NCBI RefSeq assembly: GCF_000701485.1
Contig: NZ_KL370785.1
Location: 312,957-376,956, forward strand
Source: Mycoplasmopsis sturni DSM 22021
Lineage (GTDB): Bacteria > Bacillota_I > Bacilli_A > Mycoplasmatales > Metamycoplasmataceae
Direction of reading: 5' to 3'
Length of the DNA stretch: 64,000 nucleotides
Position numbers and translations under genes: made by a program. Within the stretch, counting starts at the first letter, position 1. Every line of letters starts with the position of its first letter. A model generated the notes under the pieces. The model did no database searches. It saw only the letters and a program-made list of their open reading frames with translations, and was not told the DNA's origin. Positions 23,587 to 35,323 of this stretch are shown here, in pieces.

Positions 23587-24063
23587 ATTTTCATGGATCA
23601 CACTTAAAATTTCAACAGAGAATTTTTGCTGTGCATCAACTTCAACAACTTCACCAGCTTTACGACCTAAAATAGCGGTAGCAAGTGGGCTTTTGTTTGA
23701 AATTTTATCTTCAAATGGGTTAGCATCATGAGTCCCCATGATTGTAATAGTTTTAATTTGACCTGAATCAACGAAACGGATTGATACAGAAGAACCAATT
23801 GAAATAACTCCTGTAGTATCACTTTCGATAATTTCAGCACGGTCAATAATTTGTTCAAGTTCGTTAATTCTTCCTTCTACAGCACCTTGTCTATCTCTAG
23901 CTGCGTCATATTCAGCGTTTTCTGAAAGGTCCCCTTGAGCACGAGCTTCTTTTAAAGCTTGTTGAACTGCTGGACGCTCGAAATTAACTAATTGTTCATA
24001 CTCTTTTTTGTATTTTTCTAATGTTTCTCTAGATAAAAAAATTTTTTCGTTGTTATTAGCCAT
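23584..24063 (-). CDS. greA: Transcription elongation factor GreA
   Basis: GreA stimulates cleavage of backtracked RNA by RNA polymerase. The 159-residue product has the N-terminal coiled coil with the acidic tip (QGDLSENAEYDAARDRQG) and the C-terminal FKBP-like domain (NKSPLATAILGRKAGEVVEV). Start with AAGGAGAATT upstream. It has its own -10 box, which overlaps the stop of the preceding gene. Confidence 0.97.
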   Translation of the reverse strand: MANNNEKIFLSRETLEKYKKEYEQLVNFERPAVQQALKEARAQGDLSENAEYDAARDRQGAVEGRINELEQIIDRAEIIESDTTGVISIGSSVSIRFVDSGQIKTITIMGTHDANPFEDKISNKSPLATAILGRKAGEVVEVDAQQKFSVEILSVIHEN

Positions 24064-24084
24064 AATTCTCCTTAAATTTATTTA

Positions 24085-24090
24085 ATTATA
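24085..24090 (-). promoter_or_regulatory. -10 box of greA
   Basis: TATAAT within ACTATAGTATAAT, 21 nt before the greA ATG. It overlaps the TAA stop of the upstream gene. Confidence 0.6.
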
Positions 24091-24775
24091 CTATAGTATT
24101 TTTCTTGCTTTCTTGCTTTTTGACTAGATATAAAAATTTGCTTTCAACATAGGAAATTTCCATTGGATAGTTATGTTCTTGCATTTTTTTAACAAAACTT
24201 TTAATTTCTTTGTTTTTATATTTAGTAAGTAAAATCATCATCATTGATCTTTCACTCATAAAATGTCAATATTTCTCGTAAATTTCCATTAATGAAAAAT
24301 CATTTTCAAAAACAACTACAAAATCTATTGTTTCCATGTTATAAGGTAAAAGATGTACATTGGTAAAATCATCTGGATATTTAGCAGCTAAAGCATTTTG
24401 AGTATTTTGGTCAAAATATTCGCTTAGATAATATGTTTTACGTTTAGTTTTTTGAGCAATAGAATTAAGTAAGAATAAATCTGATTTATCAACCACTAAA
24501 ATATTTTGAAAATCATTAGTAAAAACGGTATTAATTGCCGCCTCAACATCATAAGGTTTGTAATTATTTTTAACTTCATTTTTAAGTGCAAAGCTTAAAT
24601 GTCCAATATCATCTCTAAGCTTTGATAATTCCAAATAAGTTTCTTGTTGTGTTTGTTCAATAATTCTTTGTCTAAGAGCTTTTGCTTTTTTACGTAAAAT
24701 CACATTAGCTACAATAGCAAGAATAACCACTACAATAACCGAACAACCTAGTACTATTTTTAACCAAAGTGCCAT
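24086..24775 (-). CDS. Membrane-anchored putative methyltransferase (BC85_0335-like)
   Basis: The 229-residue protein has one N-terminal membrane segment (about residues 5-26), a basic/coiled linker, and then a domain with NDFQNILVVDKSDLFLLNSI, IDFVVVFEND and a C-terminal MMMILLTKYKN, which resembles a degenerate Rossmann methyltransferase. I recall such proteins annotated in mycoplasmas as BC85_0335 family; this assignment is from memory. The ruvX stop overlaps its ATG (TAATG). It is the fourth gene in mnmA-alaS-ruvX. Confidence 0.65.
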
Positions 24776-25221
24776 TATTCTCCCTTTTTAATTATTGTTC
24801 ATTTATCTTTATGATAATCCAAATACTCTTGCAAAATAAATTGTGCTGCTAACTTATCCTTATGAGCTTTTCTTTTTTGTCTTGTTAAACCCGCTAAAAT
24901 AAGAACATCGTGAGCTTTTTGAGTTGTGTATTGCTCGTTAATGAGCATAATCGGAATATCAAAATGTTTCTCTAAAAGAGTTTTAAAATTTTCAACCATA
25001 AGTGCTCTTTGGCCCTTATTGCCGCTGATTGTTAAAGGATAACCTAAAACAAAACCATCAATGTTATATTCTTGTAAATAACTTTGAATTTTTCTAATTG
25101 CTGCCTCAAAATCATTTTCAGCAAATTTGAAATTTTCAAGCGAGCTTGCAATAATTTCATCCTCATCTGTGATTGCGAATCCACAAGATTTAGTTCCTAA
25201 ATCTAAACCTAATTTTCTCAT
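24775..25221 (-). CDS. ruvX: Holliday junction resolvase-like protein RuvX (YqgF)
   Basis: YqgF-type RNase H-fold protein, linked to pre-16S rRNA processing and to recombination. The 148-residue product begins [17 protein letters not shown], with the first acidic metal ligand in the GLDLGTK motif, followed by GYPLTISGNKG, the Glu in INEQYTT, and the HKDKLAAQFILQEYL C-terminus. The final seven residues follow a UGA Trp. Its start lies inside the end of alaS, as in many Firmicutes. Confidence 0.92.
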
Positions 25222-27836
25222 GATATCTTTTCTAGTTTTTCAACAAGTAAATCTTGATTAATAATTTGGTTAACTTTCCCCATAGACATAATGTTATTTC
25301 CACCACCACGTCCGTCAAATGCTTTAAAAAGTTGTTGCGCAATTGCATTAGAATTAAAGGCTTTTGAAGCAACAACAAGCATTTTACTTTCTTTATCAAA
25401 AGCTAAAACAAGAGCATCTGGATATTTTTCTCTAACCGTTGAAGCTAAGACTTTAATTTGATTAACAGGTACTTCCACAAGATACACCAAATTCCCTTGA
25501 ATATTAACAGGTTGTAATTGGTCATAATTAATTTCAAGATTTTCATTTTGAGCTTTAATAAGTTTTTTAGTATCTTCTTTGATTTGTTCTAAAAGTTCTT
25601 TGAGATAGCTAACCTGATCTTCAAGATTATTTTCTTGCTTAATTTCAACTCTGTATTGAGGATTAAGTGTTTGGTTTTTCTCGATTGCTTTAGCCACCAA
25701 TTCGCTAAGTTGGTCTTTTTCTTCTTCTAAATATTGGTTAATAATAGCATTTGATGAAATTGCTTTAATTCTAAATACCCCTGCAGCTTTTTTCTCAACC
25801 GAAACAATTTTGAAGTTTTCAAGCATTCCTGAGTGCTCTAAGTGGGTACCACCACATAAATCCGCAGTAATTCCTTCAAAATTAACAATTCTAACCTTTT
25901 TAGGGTCCATATATTCACCTTCTTCAAGAGTCATAATTGCACCCATTTCTTTTGCTTGGTCAGTAGTCATAACTAAATATTGTCTTTGGACATCTTTACT
26001 AATGTATTCTTTGACAAGGTTCTCAATTTGTTTAATTTCCTCAGCTGAAGGTTTAATATCAGCAGGGAAGTCAAAAGTTAACCTTGCAGCGTTATTATCG
26101 CTTCCTAATTGAACAATTTGAGGCCCTAAAATAGTTCTTAAGGCACAAAATAATAAGTGGGTTCCTGAGTGATTTCTTTTTAACCCAAGGCGATTTTGTT
26201 TATCGACAAAACATTCAATAGGATCATAATTATTAATGGCTCCTTCAACTTTATGAATGTGATTTCCAAATTTATCTTTAAACACGTTTAGGATTTTAAT
26301 TTTTGAACCATTTTGTAGCATAAATCCTTCGTCATGCTTTTGACCACCGCTAGTGGCATAAAATGGTGTTTCTTCTAAAATCACATAAGAAATGCCATCA
26401 TTTTCACTAATTTCATTTTCCGAATCAAGTAATTTTAAAACTTTTGAAGTGTATTCTTCAAAATCATATCCAACAAATTGATCGATTTTACCTTTGATTA
26501 AGGCAAGTGAGTTAATAACTTTGTCCATTCCGGCTTTTTTAGCTCCTCGAGAAGCCTCTGAATGTTGTATTTTTGCTTCTTGAAAGCTTGCCATATCAAC
26601 GGTGATATTTTTTTCGGCTAAAATTTCTTCAGTTAATTCAATTGGGAATCCATAGGTTTCAAATAATTTAAAAGCAACATCACCTGGGAAGATTTTTGTA
26701 TCTGAGCTAAGATATTCTTCAAGTAATTTTCTTCCGCTTTCAATTGTTTTTGAGAAAGCTACTTCTTCATCAAGAATGACTTTGGCAATTCTTTGGAGAT
26801 CAAAATCAAAAGGTAAAGTATCTGCTATAACTTTAACAAGTTTGTGTAAAAAGAGTTCTTCATTAACTTTTAATTGCATCCCTTTATGCACTGAACGACG
26901 AATTAAGCGACGTAATATGTATCCACGACCAACGTTTGAAGGTTTTGCACCATCATTAATAGCATTAACTACTGTTCTCATGTGATCAGCAATAACTTTG
27001 AAGTAAGTATTAATTAAAGTTTGCTCTGGATCTTTTGTGAAGTAATTATTAATGTCGTATCGAAATTCTGTAAATTTCTCAATTTCATGAATAATAGGTA
27101 AAAATAAGTCTGTATCAAAGTTAGTAGGAGCATCTTGCATAATCGAAACAATTCTTTCAAGTCCAGCCCCAGTATCAATGTTTTTTTGTTTAAGTTCACT
27201 ATAATTTCCTTCGCCGTCGGAATTATATGTAGAAAAAACAATGTTTCAAATTTCAATATAACGATCATTTTCAAGATCTTGTTGTAGCAATTCAATTCCC
27301 CGCGAATCATATTTTTGCCCACGATCGTAAAAAATTTCAGTATTTGGTCCGCATGGTCCACTTCCCACTTCTCAAAAGTTAGTGTCTTTAGTTCCAGGAA
27401 TTAAATGATCTTCAGAAACTCCATGTGACATTCAAAGTTCCTTAGTTTCAAGATCTTCGTAATAATAAGTAAAATAAAGTTTTTCAAGAGGCATTTTTAA
27501 GTCATTTAATAAAAAGTCAATAGCAAAGGCAATTGCTTCTTTTTTAAAATAATCTCCAATTGAAAAGTTTCCTAGCATTTCAAAAAAAGTATGGTGTCTA
27601 GCTGTTACACCAACATTTTCAATATCGTTAGTACGAATAGCTTTTTGTGAATTAACTAATCTCTTTGCCGGTGGCACTTTTTTTCCTGAGAAATAGTCTT
27701 TTAAAGTTGCTACTCCAGAGTTAATTCAAAGTAAAGAAGGATCGTTTTGTGGAATTAAACTTTTTGAAGGAACTAGAAAATGCCCTTGTCTTTGAAAATA
27801 ATTAATTCATAAATTTCTAATATCACTTGATTTCAT
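25209..27836 (-). CDS. alaS: Alanine-tRNA ligase
   Basis: AlaRS charges tRNA-Ala and edits mischarged Ser and Gly. The 875-residue length is standard. The N-terminal class II catalytic core is followed by the editing domain with zinc motifs NHSGTHLL (about residues 555-561) and CGGTHLEH (661-668), then the C-Ala DGRGGGNNI motif. The codon at 25218-25220 is TGA, read here as Trp, so the true end is TAG at 25209-25211, inside ruvX (13-nt overlap). AGAGG before ATG 27836 overlaps the mnmA stop. Confidence 0.97.
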
Positions 27837-27844
27837 AAATACCT

Positions 27845-28981
<1,137 letters not shown>

Positions 28982-28992
28982 TTATTTATATT

Positions 28993-28998
28993 ATTATA
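28993..28998 (-). promoter_or_regulatory. Putative -10 box of the mnmA operon
   Basis: TATAAT in a run AATATAATAATATAAAT about 32 nt before the mnmA ATG. The AT-rich context makes the exact hexamer uncertain. Confidence 0.4.
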
Positions 28999-29097
28999 TT
29001 CTTTTTTAACTTTTTGCTTCCTTAAATTTCCAAAATAATCACTCTCACTAAGAACCAAAGTTATTGCGCCTCTTTTAGATGAGAATAATAATTTTAG

Positions 29098-29103
29098 TAT
29101 AAT
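29098..29103 (+). promoter_or_regulatory. -10 box of ftsY
   Basis: TATAAT 59 nt before the ftsY ATG, in TTTTAGTATAATTAAAAC. Confidence 0.5.
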
Positions 29104-29162
29104 TAAAACAACTTTAAGCTTAAAAATGTCTTAAAAAATGAACTTATTAAAAGGAAGTAAAA

Positions 29163-30215
29163 ATGGGTTTTTTTAAAAATTTAGTAAATAAAGTTTTTTC
29201 AAAAAAAACTATTTCTATAGAAGAAAAACAAGAATTACTTGAAGAACAGAAAATCAAAGAATTTGAAAAATCCGGAAAATTCGAAAAATACGAAACCGGA
29301 ATGAACTCAGCAAGTAATTTTGGAAAGAAGCTATTAGAATTACAAAATCGTTATACTAAAATTGACGAAGAATTCTTCGAAGAGCTTGAAGAATTACTTA
29401 TTATGGCTGACATCAATTCGCAATTAGTATATTTAATGATTGAAAAAATTAAAAGAGAAGTCAAAACAAATCAAATTGATAATCCTAAATTAATTGGTGA
29501 AATTGTAGCTGATCAAATGTTTGTTATTTATACTAATAATTCCGTGGTTGATACTCAATTAAATTACCAAGACAATCGCCTTAATGTCTTTATTTTTGTT
29601 GGCGTTAACGGTAGTGGAAAAACTACTTCAATTGCAAAAATCGCGAATAAATACGCTTCGCAAGGTAAAAAAGTTCTAATTGCTGCTGCAGATACTTTTA
29701 GAGCCGGAGCTGTCAATCAGTTAGGTATTTGAGCTCAACGCATAGGTGTGGAAATTGTTAAGCCTGATAAAGAAGGTGCGGATCCTTCTTCAGTAGTTTA
29801 TAAAGCAATGGAAAAAGCAACTCAGGAAAACTATGATTTATTAGTTATTGATACAGCCGGCAGATTACAAAATAAAGTCAACTTAATGAATGAATTAAAT
29901 AAAATGGTTTCAATTATTCAAAGATTTGAACCATCGGCACCTCATGAATCATTGCTTGTTTTAGATGCAACCACGGGACAAAATGGACTTTCGCAAGCAA
30001 AAGCTTTTAAAGAAGTGGCTAATTTGACCGGAATTATCCTAACTAAAATGGACGGTACTTCAAAAGGCGGAATTGTTCTTTCGATTAAAGATGAATATGA
30101 TTTAAATGTTAAATATCTAGGTTTAGGTGAAAGACTAGATGACTTACAAGAATTTGATTTAGATATGTTTATTTACCAAATGACAAAGGATTTAATTGAT
30201 GTCCAAAACCACTAA
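29163..30215 (+). CDS. ftsY: Signal recognition particle receptor FtsY
   Basis: FtsY is the GTPase receptor that docks SRP-bound ribosomes at the membrane. The 350-residue protein has a short Glu/Lys-rich A domain, the N domain, and the G domain with GVNGSGKT (residues 147-154), [28 protein letters not shown] and [16 protein letters not shown] precedes the start. The ylxM start lies in its last codons, a usual arrangement for SRP genes. Confidence 0.97.
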
Positions 30216-30435
30216 AAAAGATCTTGATAAGATGACTCATTATATTAATTTATACGCAAAATTTGGTTTCATGCTAACAAAAGTACAGCAACAAGCCTTT
30301 GAACTTTACTTTAACAAAGATTTATCTTATGCTGAAGTTGCCGAAATTTTAGCCACTAGCCGTTCAGGGGCTTATGATGCTGTTAATAAAGCCGTTAAAA
30401 AACTTGAAAAAATTCAACAACAAAAAGAAATATAA
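30199..30435 (+). CDS. ylxM: YlxM-like SRP-associated helix-turn-helix protein
   Basis: The 78-residue product has the sigma-70 region 4-like fold of the YlxM/p13 family: QQQAFELYFNKDLSYAEVA followed by EILATSRSGAYDAVNKAVKKLE. YlxM is usually encoded with ffh or ftsY and is thought to assist SRP. ATG 30199 is preferred over the adjacent TTG at 30196 because AAAGGA lies 8 nt upstream. It overlaps ftsY by 17 nt. Confidence 0.88.
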   Translation: MSKTTKKDLDKMTHYINLYAKFGFMLTKVQQQAFELYFNKDLSYAEVAEILATSRSGAYDAVNKAVKKLEKIQQQKEI

Positions 30436-30461
30436 AAAACTCGAATTAAATCGAGTTTTTT
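30435..30461. terminator. Bidirectional terminator between ylxM and the 415-aa lipoprotein
   Basis: AAAAACTCGA-ATTAAA-TCGAGTTTTT, perfect 10-bp stem with A and T runs on each side, so it can stop transcription from both convergent genes. Confidence 0.8.
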
Positions 30462-30483
30462 ATATTAAATTATTAAATGTAAA

Positions 30484-31731
30484 TTAACTTTGAGTACTTG
30501 AAGTTGTAGATGTAGTAGTACTTGATGAAGTGTCTTCTGCTGGTTGAGTAGGTTCTGTTTCTGGTTCTGCTTTTGCTTCTGTTTCAGTAGCAGAATCTTG
30601 AGTACCTTCTGGTTGAGTAGTAGCTGGTTGTTCTTCTGTATTTGTAGAAGCGCCATCTTCTTTAGCTGGCTCTGAAGTTTGAGCTTCTTTTTCAGGAGTT
30701 GTTTGTGATCCTTCAGTGCTTGCTGCATCTGTTCCTTCGCTTGCAGCAGGTTTAGATTCTTCTTTTTCTTCAGTCTTAGCTTCTTCACCGGTTGATTCAT
30801 CAGTATCTTTAGAACCTTCTGTTACTCCTTCAGAAGAATTTGCTTCTGAATTTTCTTCTACAGAATCAGTTCCATATCCACCTGAGTTTGATTCAACAAG
30901 TTCTCATTTTTTATCAAGTTTATCTTTTTTTGCTTTTACAGCGTCATATGCTTCTTGAAGTTTTGGTAATTCTTCATTAACTTTTGTAGTGTAAGTAGAT
31001 TCTTCACTTTTTTCTTCAAGAAGTTTTTCAGCTTTGCTAAGTTCGTCTTTTAATTTATTATAAGATTCAGTTACATCTTCGCTTGGTACACGTGAGTTTT
31101 TGTAAATATTTGTAGTAACTTCTTTTTCTTGTTTGTCTTCACCTTGTACTTTTTCTTTTCTATCTTTAGCATCAATTTCTTCAATAATGTATTTTGATTC
31201 TGAAACTAATGTTTCAAGTTTTTGAACGGCTAAAATATTATCTCATTTTGCTGTTGTTCCGTATCCTGAAACATAAAATTCTTTACGTGATTCAAAATTT
31301 ACACCATCTAAGGTTTCGCTAAGTACCACTTCAAAAGCAATTGAACCTTTTGCAAAATACTCAGCATTTTGTTTTTCTTGTGGTAAAGGTGAAATTTTTA
31401 ATGTTAAGGTTTTAAGGTAATCTGCATAGTGATCTGGAGCAACTGGATAAACTTGGTCTCCGCTAGCTTCATATGGATTGCTATCTTTGTACTTATCATT
31501 TAAAATAAAGTACAATTGGCTTGTTAAATCAGTTAGTTTGGCATTAGTTGAAACAACTTGTCTTTGCTTAATGTTTTCAGCTGTTTCAGCTTTTTCTGTT
31601 GATGTATCAGCTTCAGTAGTTACAACTTCTTTAGATTCTTTTGCTTGAGTACTGCAAGCAGCAGCGATACTAACAGGAGCTACAACACTTAAACCAAAAG
31701 CAACAGATAATAAATTTAATTTTTTCTTCAT
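30484..31731 (-). CDS. Lipoprotein with a Ser/Thr/Glu/Pro-rich C-terminal tail
   Basis: The 415-residue protein has a lipoprotein signal peptide with Cys26 in IAAACS. Residues about 60-165 form a compact, possibly beta-rich domain (LTSQLYFILNDKY; FESRKEFYVSGYGTTAKW). A Lys/Glu-rich coiled-coil part follows, and the last 120 residues are almost only Ser, Thr, Glu, Pro, Gln and Ala. Such tails are typical of variable mycoplasma surface proteins. AAGGAAA precedes ATG 31731. No function is recognised. Confidence 0.85.
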
Positions 31732-31812
31732 AATGTTTCCTTAAAAAATTCTAAATAAATAAACACAATATAAAATTATTTATTTTACGATTTTACGATA
31801 AATATTTCTAAT

Positions 31813-31818
31813 ATTATA
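31813..31818 (-). promoter_or_regulatory. -10 box of the 415-aa lipoprotein
   Basis: TATAAT in GTGTTATAATATT, 82 nt before the ATG. The leader contains a direct repeat CGTAAAAT-CGTAAAAT and is otherwise AT-rich. Confidence 0.45.
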
Positions 31819-31845
31819 ACACAATTCCTAATTTGTAAATCCTAC

Positions 31846-32301
31846 TTAGGCTTTACATTGCGCTTGTGCATCGATGTCATCAATTCTTTGTTGGTGTCTT
31901 CCGCCTTCATATTGAGTCTTAATATACTCATCAACCATTTTTTTAGCATCATCAAGTGAGATTTGACGTCCACCAAAAACTAAAACATTTGCATTATTAT
32001 GTTGTTTAGCTAAATGCGCATCCTCAACAGAAGTGACTCTAGCTGCTCTAATGTGCTCATGACGGTTTAAGGCATAAGAAATTCCTAAACCTGTCCCACA
32101 AACCCCAATTGAAAAAGCAGGTTCGTGTGAATTTACATAGTTAGCTAATTCATGTCCTTGAATAGCGTAACTTACAGGAAATTTGTCAGTCGAAGGACCT
32201 AAATCCACCGCTTCATATCCTAATGACTCAATGTAATTTTTAAGTCCTTCTTTAAGTTCAAATCCAGCATGATCACTAGCAAATGCAACAACTTTTTTCA
32301 T
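31846..32301 (-). CDS. rpiB: Ribose-5-phosphate isomerase B
   Basis: RpiB interconverts ribose-5-phosphate and ribulose-5-phosphate in the pentose phosphate pathway. The 151-residue product has ASDHAGFELKEGL at the N-terminus, GVCGTGLGISYALNRH with the catalytic Cys, and HNNANVLVFGGR. It stands alone with its own promoter (TATAAT at 32344-32349) and an AAGGAG start signal. Confidence 0.95.
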   Translation of the reverse strand: MKKVVAFASDHAGFELKEGLKNYIESLGYEAVDLGPSTDKFPVSYAIQGHELANYVNSHEPAFSIGVCGTGLGISYALNRHEHIRAARVTSVEDAHLAKQHNNANVLVFGGRQISLDDAKKMVDEYIKTQYEGGRHQQRIDDIDAQAQCKA

Positions 32302-32343
32302 AAATTCTCCTTATTTCACAATGACATTTTTAATATTATCTTT

Positions 32344-32349
32344 ATTATA
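32344..32349 (-). promoter_or_regulatory. -10 box of rpiB with a repeat in the -35 region
   Basis: TATAAT 43 nt before rpiB. Just upstream lies ACTTGTTTAACTTGT, a short direct repeat that could be a binding site; the evidence is weak. Confidence 0.4.
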
Positions 32350-32432
32350 AAACTTTTTACTTGTTTAACTTGTAAAAAATAACTAAAATAACTTTTTTTC
32401 ATGCATTATACTTCCTAATTTTTAAGATATAA

Positions 32433-34475
32433 ATGATGGAAACTCAATTTGACTCACGTGATTGTTCATTATATGTTTTTAAGTACTTTTATGAACATTT
32501 TTATAACCAAACATTAGACATTAATGATTTAAAAAACAATATAACTTACAAAGATAATGGCATTGCACTAAGTGATTTAAAAGATTTTATTCAAAGCTAT
32601 AAATTAACTCTCAATGCTTATCATTGTGATTTTATGCAATTAAAAAATTTAGAAGCAAACTCTTTTCCAATTGGATCTATTGTCAAGAATTTACAAAATC
32701 AACATATGGTTGTAATTTTATCGTTAACTGATGAACGAATCCAAATATATGACCCTTTAAAAGGAAACATCAATTTAACTCACCAAGAATTTGAGTCAAA
32801 ATTTCTAGGAATATTAGTTACCTTTGAAAAACAAGATATTGTGCAACCTTTCTCACAAATTCCAAAAGAAGTTAAAACTTCATTTAAACTTCCATTAAAT
32901 TTATTGCTCTATCAAATATATTATTTTTGCGCCTTAATTTTGGAACTATTAGTTTTTGTTTCGATTCCTTTTTTAAATAAATTTGTAATTTCTGAGATTA
33001 TCCCAAATCAAAGCCTTACTAATATCATTATCATTAGTTTTGTCTTTGTTTGAATAATTTTAATTGAATCGTTATTTAAACATATAATCACGAAAATTCT
33101 TAACCATAAGTTGGCTAATGTATCAATAAAAATTAAAGAAAAATTAATTATAAATTTTAAGCAAACTAATTATCAAGAATTGCAACAAATTACTTCTAGT
33201 GAATTTGTTACTCGTTTATTTGCCTTAGATTCATATTTAGAATTTAAGACTTATTTTATTTGCGACATTATCATTAATATTATTTTCTTTGGAATTGGTT
33301 TATTTTTACTTTACAAAATTAACCTTACATTGTTGATTGTAATTCTTATTTACGCTGCTACTTTGCTCATTATTATATTTTCAACTAAGGATAAGCTTGT
33401 CCAAATTGACAAAAAAGTTACTTATGATGGGATAAATTTAAATAATTGATATCAAGAATTAATTGACTATCAAAAACATTTTGTCAACACTTCTTTAAAC
33501 GAAAAAATATCTCAAAAAGTTGTAAAAATACAAGAAGATTATTATCAAAATAATTTAATTAATCACAATTTTATTTTTGGTGTTTTCAATTTTAAAAATG
33601 CCCTTGAAATTCTAGGACCTGTGTTTATCTTAATTTTTGGAACAATCGAAATTTGGAATGATAATTTAAACCTCTATAATCTAATCTTTTTTATTACTGG
33701 AACTAATATTTTATTAAGACCTTTAAAGAATCTTTTGCCTTTAGTTCAACAATGAAATAACTTTCAAAAAAACAAAATCTTACTTAATTTTTTTAATTGA
33801 GAAAGTTTTGAGCCTACAAAAACAAAACAAAATGACAAAATAAGAAAAATTGAGTTCTCTTATCTTTCATTTGCTTATTCTAAAAGCGACAAGAATATCT
33901 TAAATATTCGAAAAATGGTTATAGATCAAAACTTAATTATTTTAGGCAAAAATGGTTGCGGCAAAACAACCTTAGCAGGTATTCTTAGCGGAAATTTAAA
34001 GCCTCAAGATGGAATTATAAAAATTAATAATATTGAGGTTAATCTGTTTCAAGATTTGAATTTAAAAGGCAGAATTGGTTATTTTGGTAATAATATTCCC
34101 TTAAATAAAACATCGGTTTTAGAATTCTTAGAAATTGAGAATAATGAACGTTTTTGAGAATTTATAGATAATATTGAACTGAATTTTACTGGAATGAGAG
34201 AAATCATGCTCAGAGTTCATAACTCAGAGGTTGCTTCGTTATCTTCGGGCGAAAAACAGTTGTTGTTTTTTCTAAAGATTCTCTTAAACGATTATGAGCT
34301 ATTAATTTTAGATGAAGCATTTGATAATTTAAGTGAAACTAATTTTGTTTTTGTGCAAAAAAATTTAAACAAATGAATAAAAAATAATCTAACAATAGAA
34401 ATTAGCCATAATAATCGATATATCTTCCCAGAAAGCAAGGTAATTGAACTTGAACAAAATTACACAGAAATTTAA
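32433..34475 (+). CDS. C39 peptidase-domain ABC transporter (Mbov_0121 family)
   Basis: The 680-residue protein fuses an N-terminal C39 cysteine peptidase to a membrane domain and an ATPase, as in bacteriocin-processing exporters. The triad is visible: Cys11 in DSRDCS, His91 in NQHMVV, Asp107 in YDPLKG. About five to six membrane segments fill residues 160-430, then Walker A GKNGCGKTT (505-513), the degenerate signature LSSGEKQ and Walker B LLILDEAFD. The family name is from memory of M. bovis annotation. It would cleave a leader peptide (usually after Gly-Gly) while exporting its cargo; no cargo gene is seen nearby. Confidence 0.92.
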
Positions 34476-34836
34476 ATGAGAAATTACACTATCGTTAGTT
34501 TTATTTTTTTATTTCATGATAATAATTTACTTACTTTTTTATATTAGAACTACAAAGTTCTCATCAGCCTGATTATTATTAGAAAATGACAAATTAATTT
34601 TGCAGCCTCACAATAAAAGTTTATTTACAAAAGGAGAAGTTTTAATTCAAGCTACCATCAACAATCAATTGCTATCCTTTAACGGAATAATCATCCAAAA
34701 TGAAACATTAGAAGTAGTAAATAAAGATTTATTAAACATTTTAAAAACTAATAAATTAAACATAATTCAAATTAATTTTTCTCAAGAAGAAATAAGGCTA
34801 TTTAACTACATTTTTGAAGGTCTTTTTATCAAATAA
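34450..34836 (+). CDS. Small membrane partner of the C39 ABC transporter
   Basis: This 128-residue frame overlaps the transporter end by 26 nt. No ATG is available with a Shine-Dalgarno sequence; TTG at 34450 with AAGG 9 nt upstream is my choice (TTG 34444 is an alternative, ATG 34516 would cut the membrane helix). One helix (FYFMIIIYLLFYI) is followed by an extracellular domain of about 85 residues with QPHNKSLFTKGEVLIQ, which could be a reduced HlyD-like adaptor (inference). Tight linkage suggests it works with the exporter. Confidence 0.65.
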
Positions 34837-34838
34837 TT

Positions 34839-34844
34839 TATAAT
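34839..34844 (+). promoter_or_regulatory. -10 box of ybeY, probably leaderless
   Basis: TATAAT 6 nt before the ybeY ATG, directly after the stop of the preceding gene, with no Shine-Dalgarno sequence. Confidence 0.5.
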
Positions 34845-34850
34845 TAAATC

Positions 34851-35321
34851 ATGTTCAAAAATCAAAATGAAATTTCCTTTACTAACTCAACTCGAAACAA
34901 AATTGACTTTCGAAAAGAGATGGATGCAATTGTTCAAAATTTTGCCGAATATTTTGGAATTCAAAAACCTATTCTAGTTGATGTCAAAATTGTATCTAAA
35001 CGAAAAATCAAGGAATTAAATAAACAATATCGTAATAAAGATTACGTAACAGATATTTTGTCATTCCACTTTGGAGATGAGGATTTGTATGAACAAATGC
35101 CTTTCTTGCATCTTGGTGAATTAATCATTTGCTATGACAAAATGTTAGAACAATCTCAAGAATTTAATCATAGTATTAAAAGAGAGTATTGTTATTTATT
35201 TACTCATGGTTTAGTTCATTTAGCAGGATATGACCATGAAGAAGAAAACGAGCGCATCGAAATGAATCAAATTGTAGATGCAATTTTTGAACCACTGAAA
35301 ATTACAAGAGAATCGGAGTAA
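34851..35321 (+). CDS. ybeY: Endoribonuclease YbeY (rRNA maturation)
   Basis: YbeY is a metal-dependent RNase for 16S rRNA 3' maturation and ribosome quality control. The 156-residue protein contains the zinc motif HGLVHLAGYDHEEENE (three His ligands) and the preceding NKQYRNKDYVTDILSF signature. It leads ybeY-cdd-era, a conserved gene order. The short distance from TATAAT to ATG suggests a leaderless transcript. Confidence 0.96.
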   Translation: MFKNQNEISFTNSTRNKIDFRKEMDAIVQNFAEYFGIQKPILVDVKIVSKRKIKELNKQYRNKDYVTDILSFHFGDEDLYEQMPFLHLGELIICYDKMLEQSQEFNHSIKREYCYLFTHGLVHLAGYDHEEENERIEMNQIVDAIFEPLKITRESE

Positions 35322-35323
35322 AA

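Noticed and set aside
30465-30800. Gln/Lys/Leu-rich 111-residue minus-strand frame
   Set aside because: It is a frame shadow of the repetitive Ser/Thr/Glu-rich tail of the lipoprotein.
34476-34547. 23-codon ATG frame (MRNYTIVSF...) between the C39 transporter and its partner
   Set aside because: It lies inside the better-supported membrane protein frame, lacks a Gly-Gly leader and so does not look like an export substrate.
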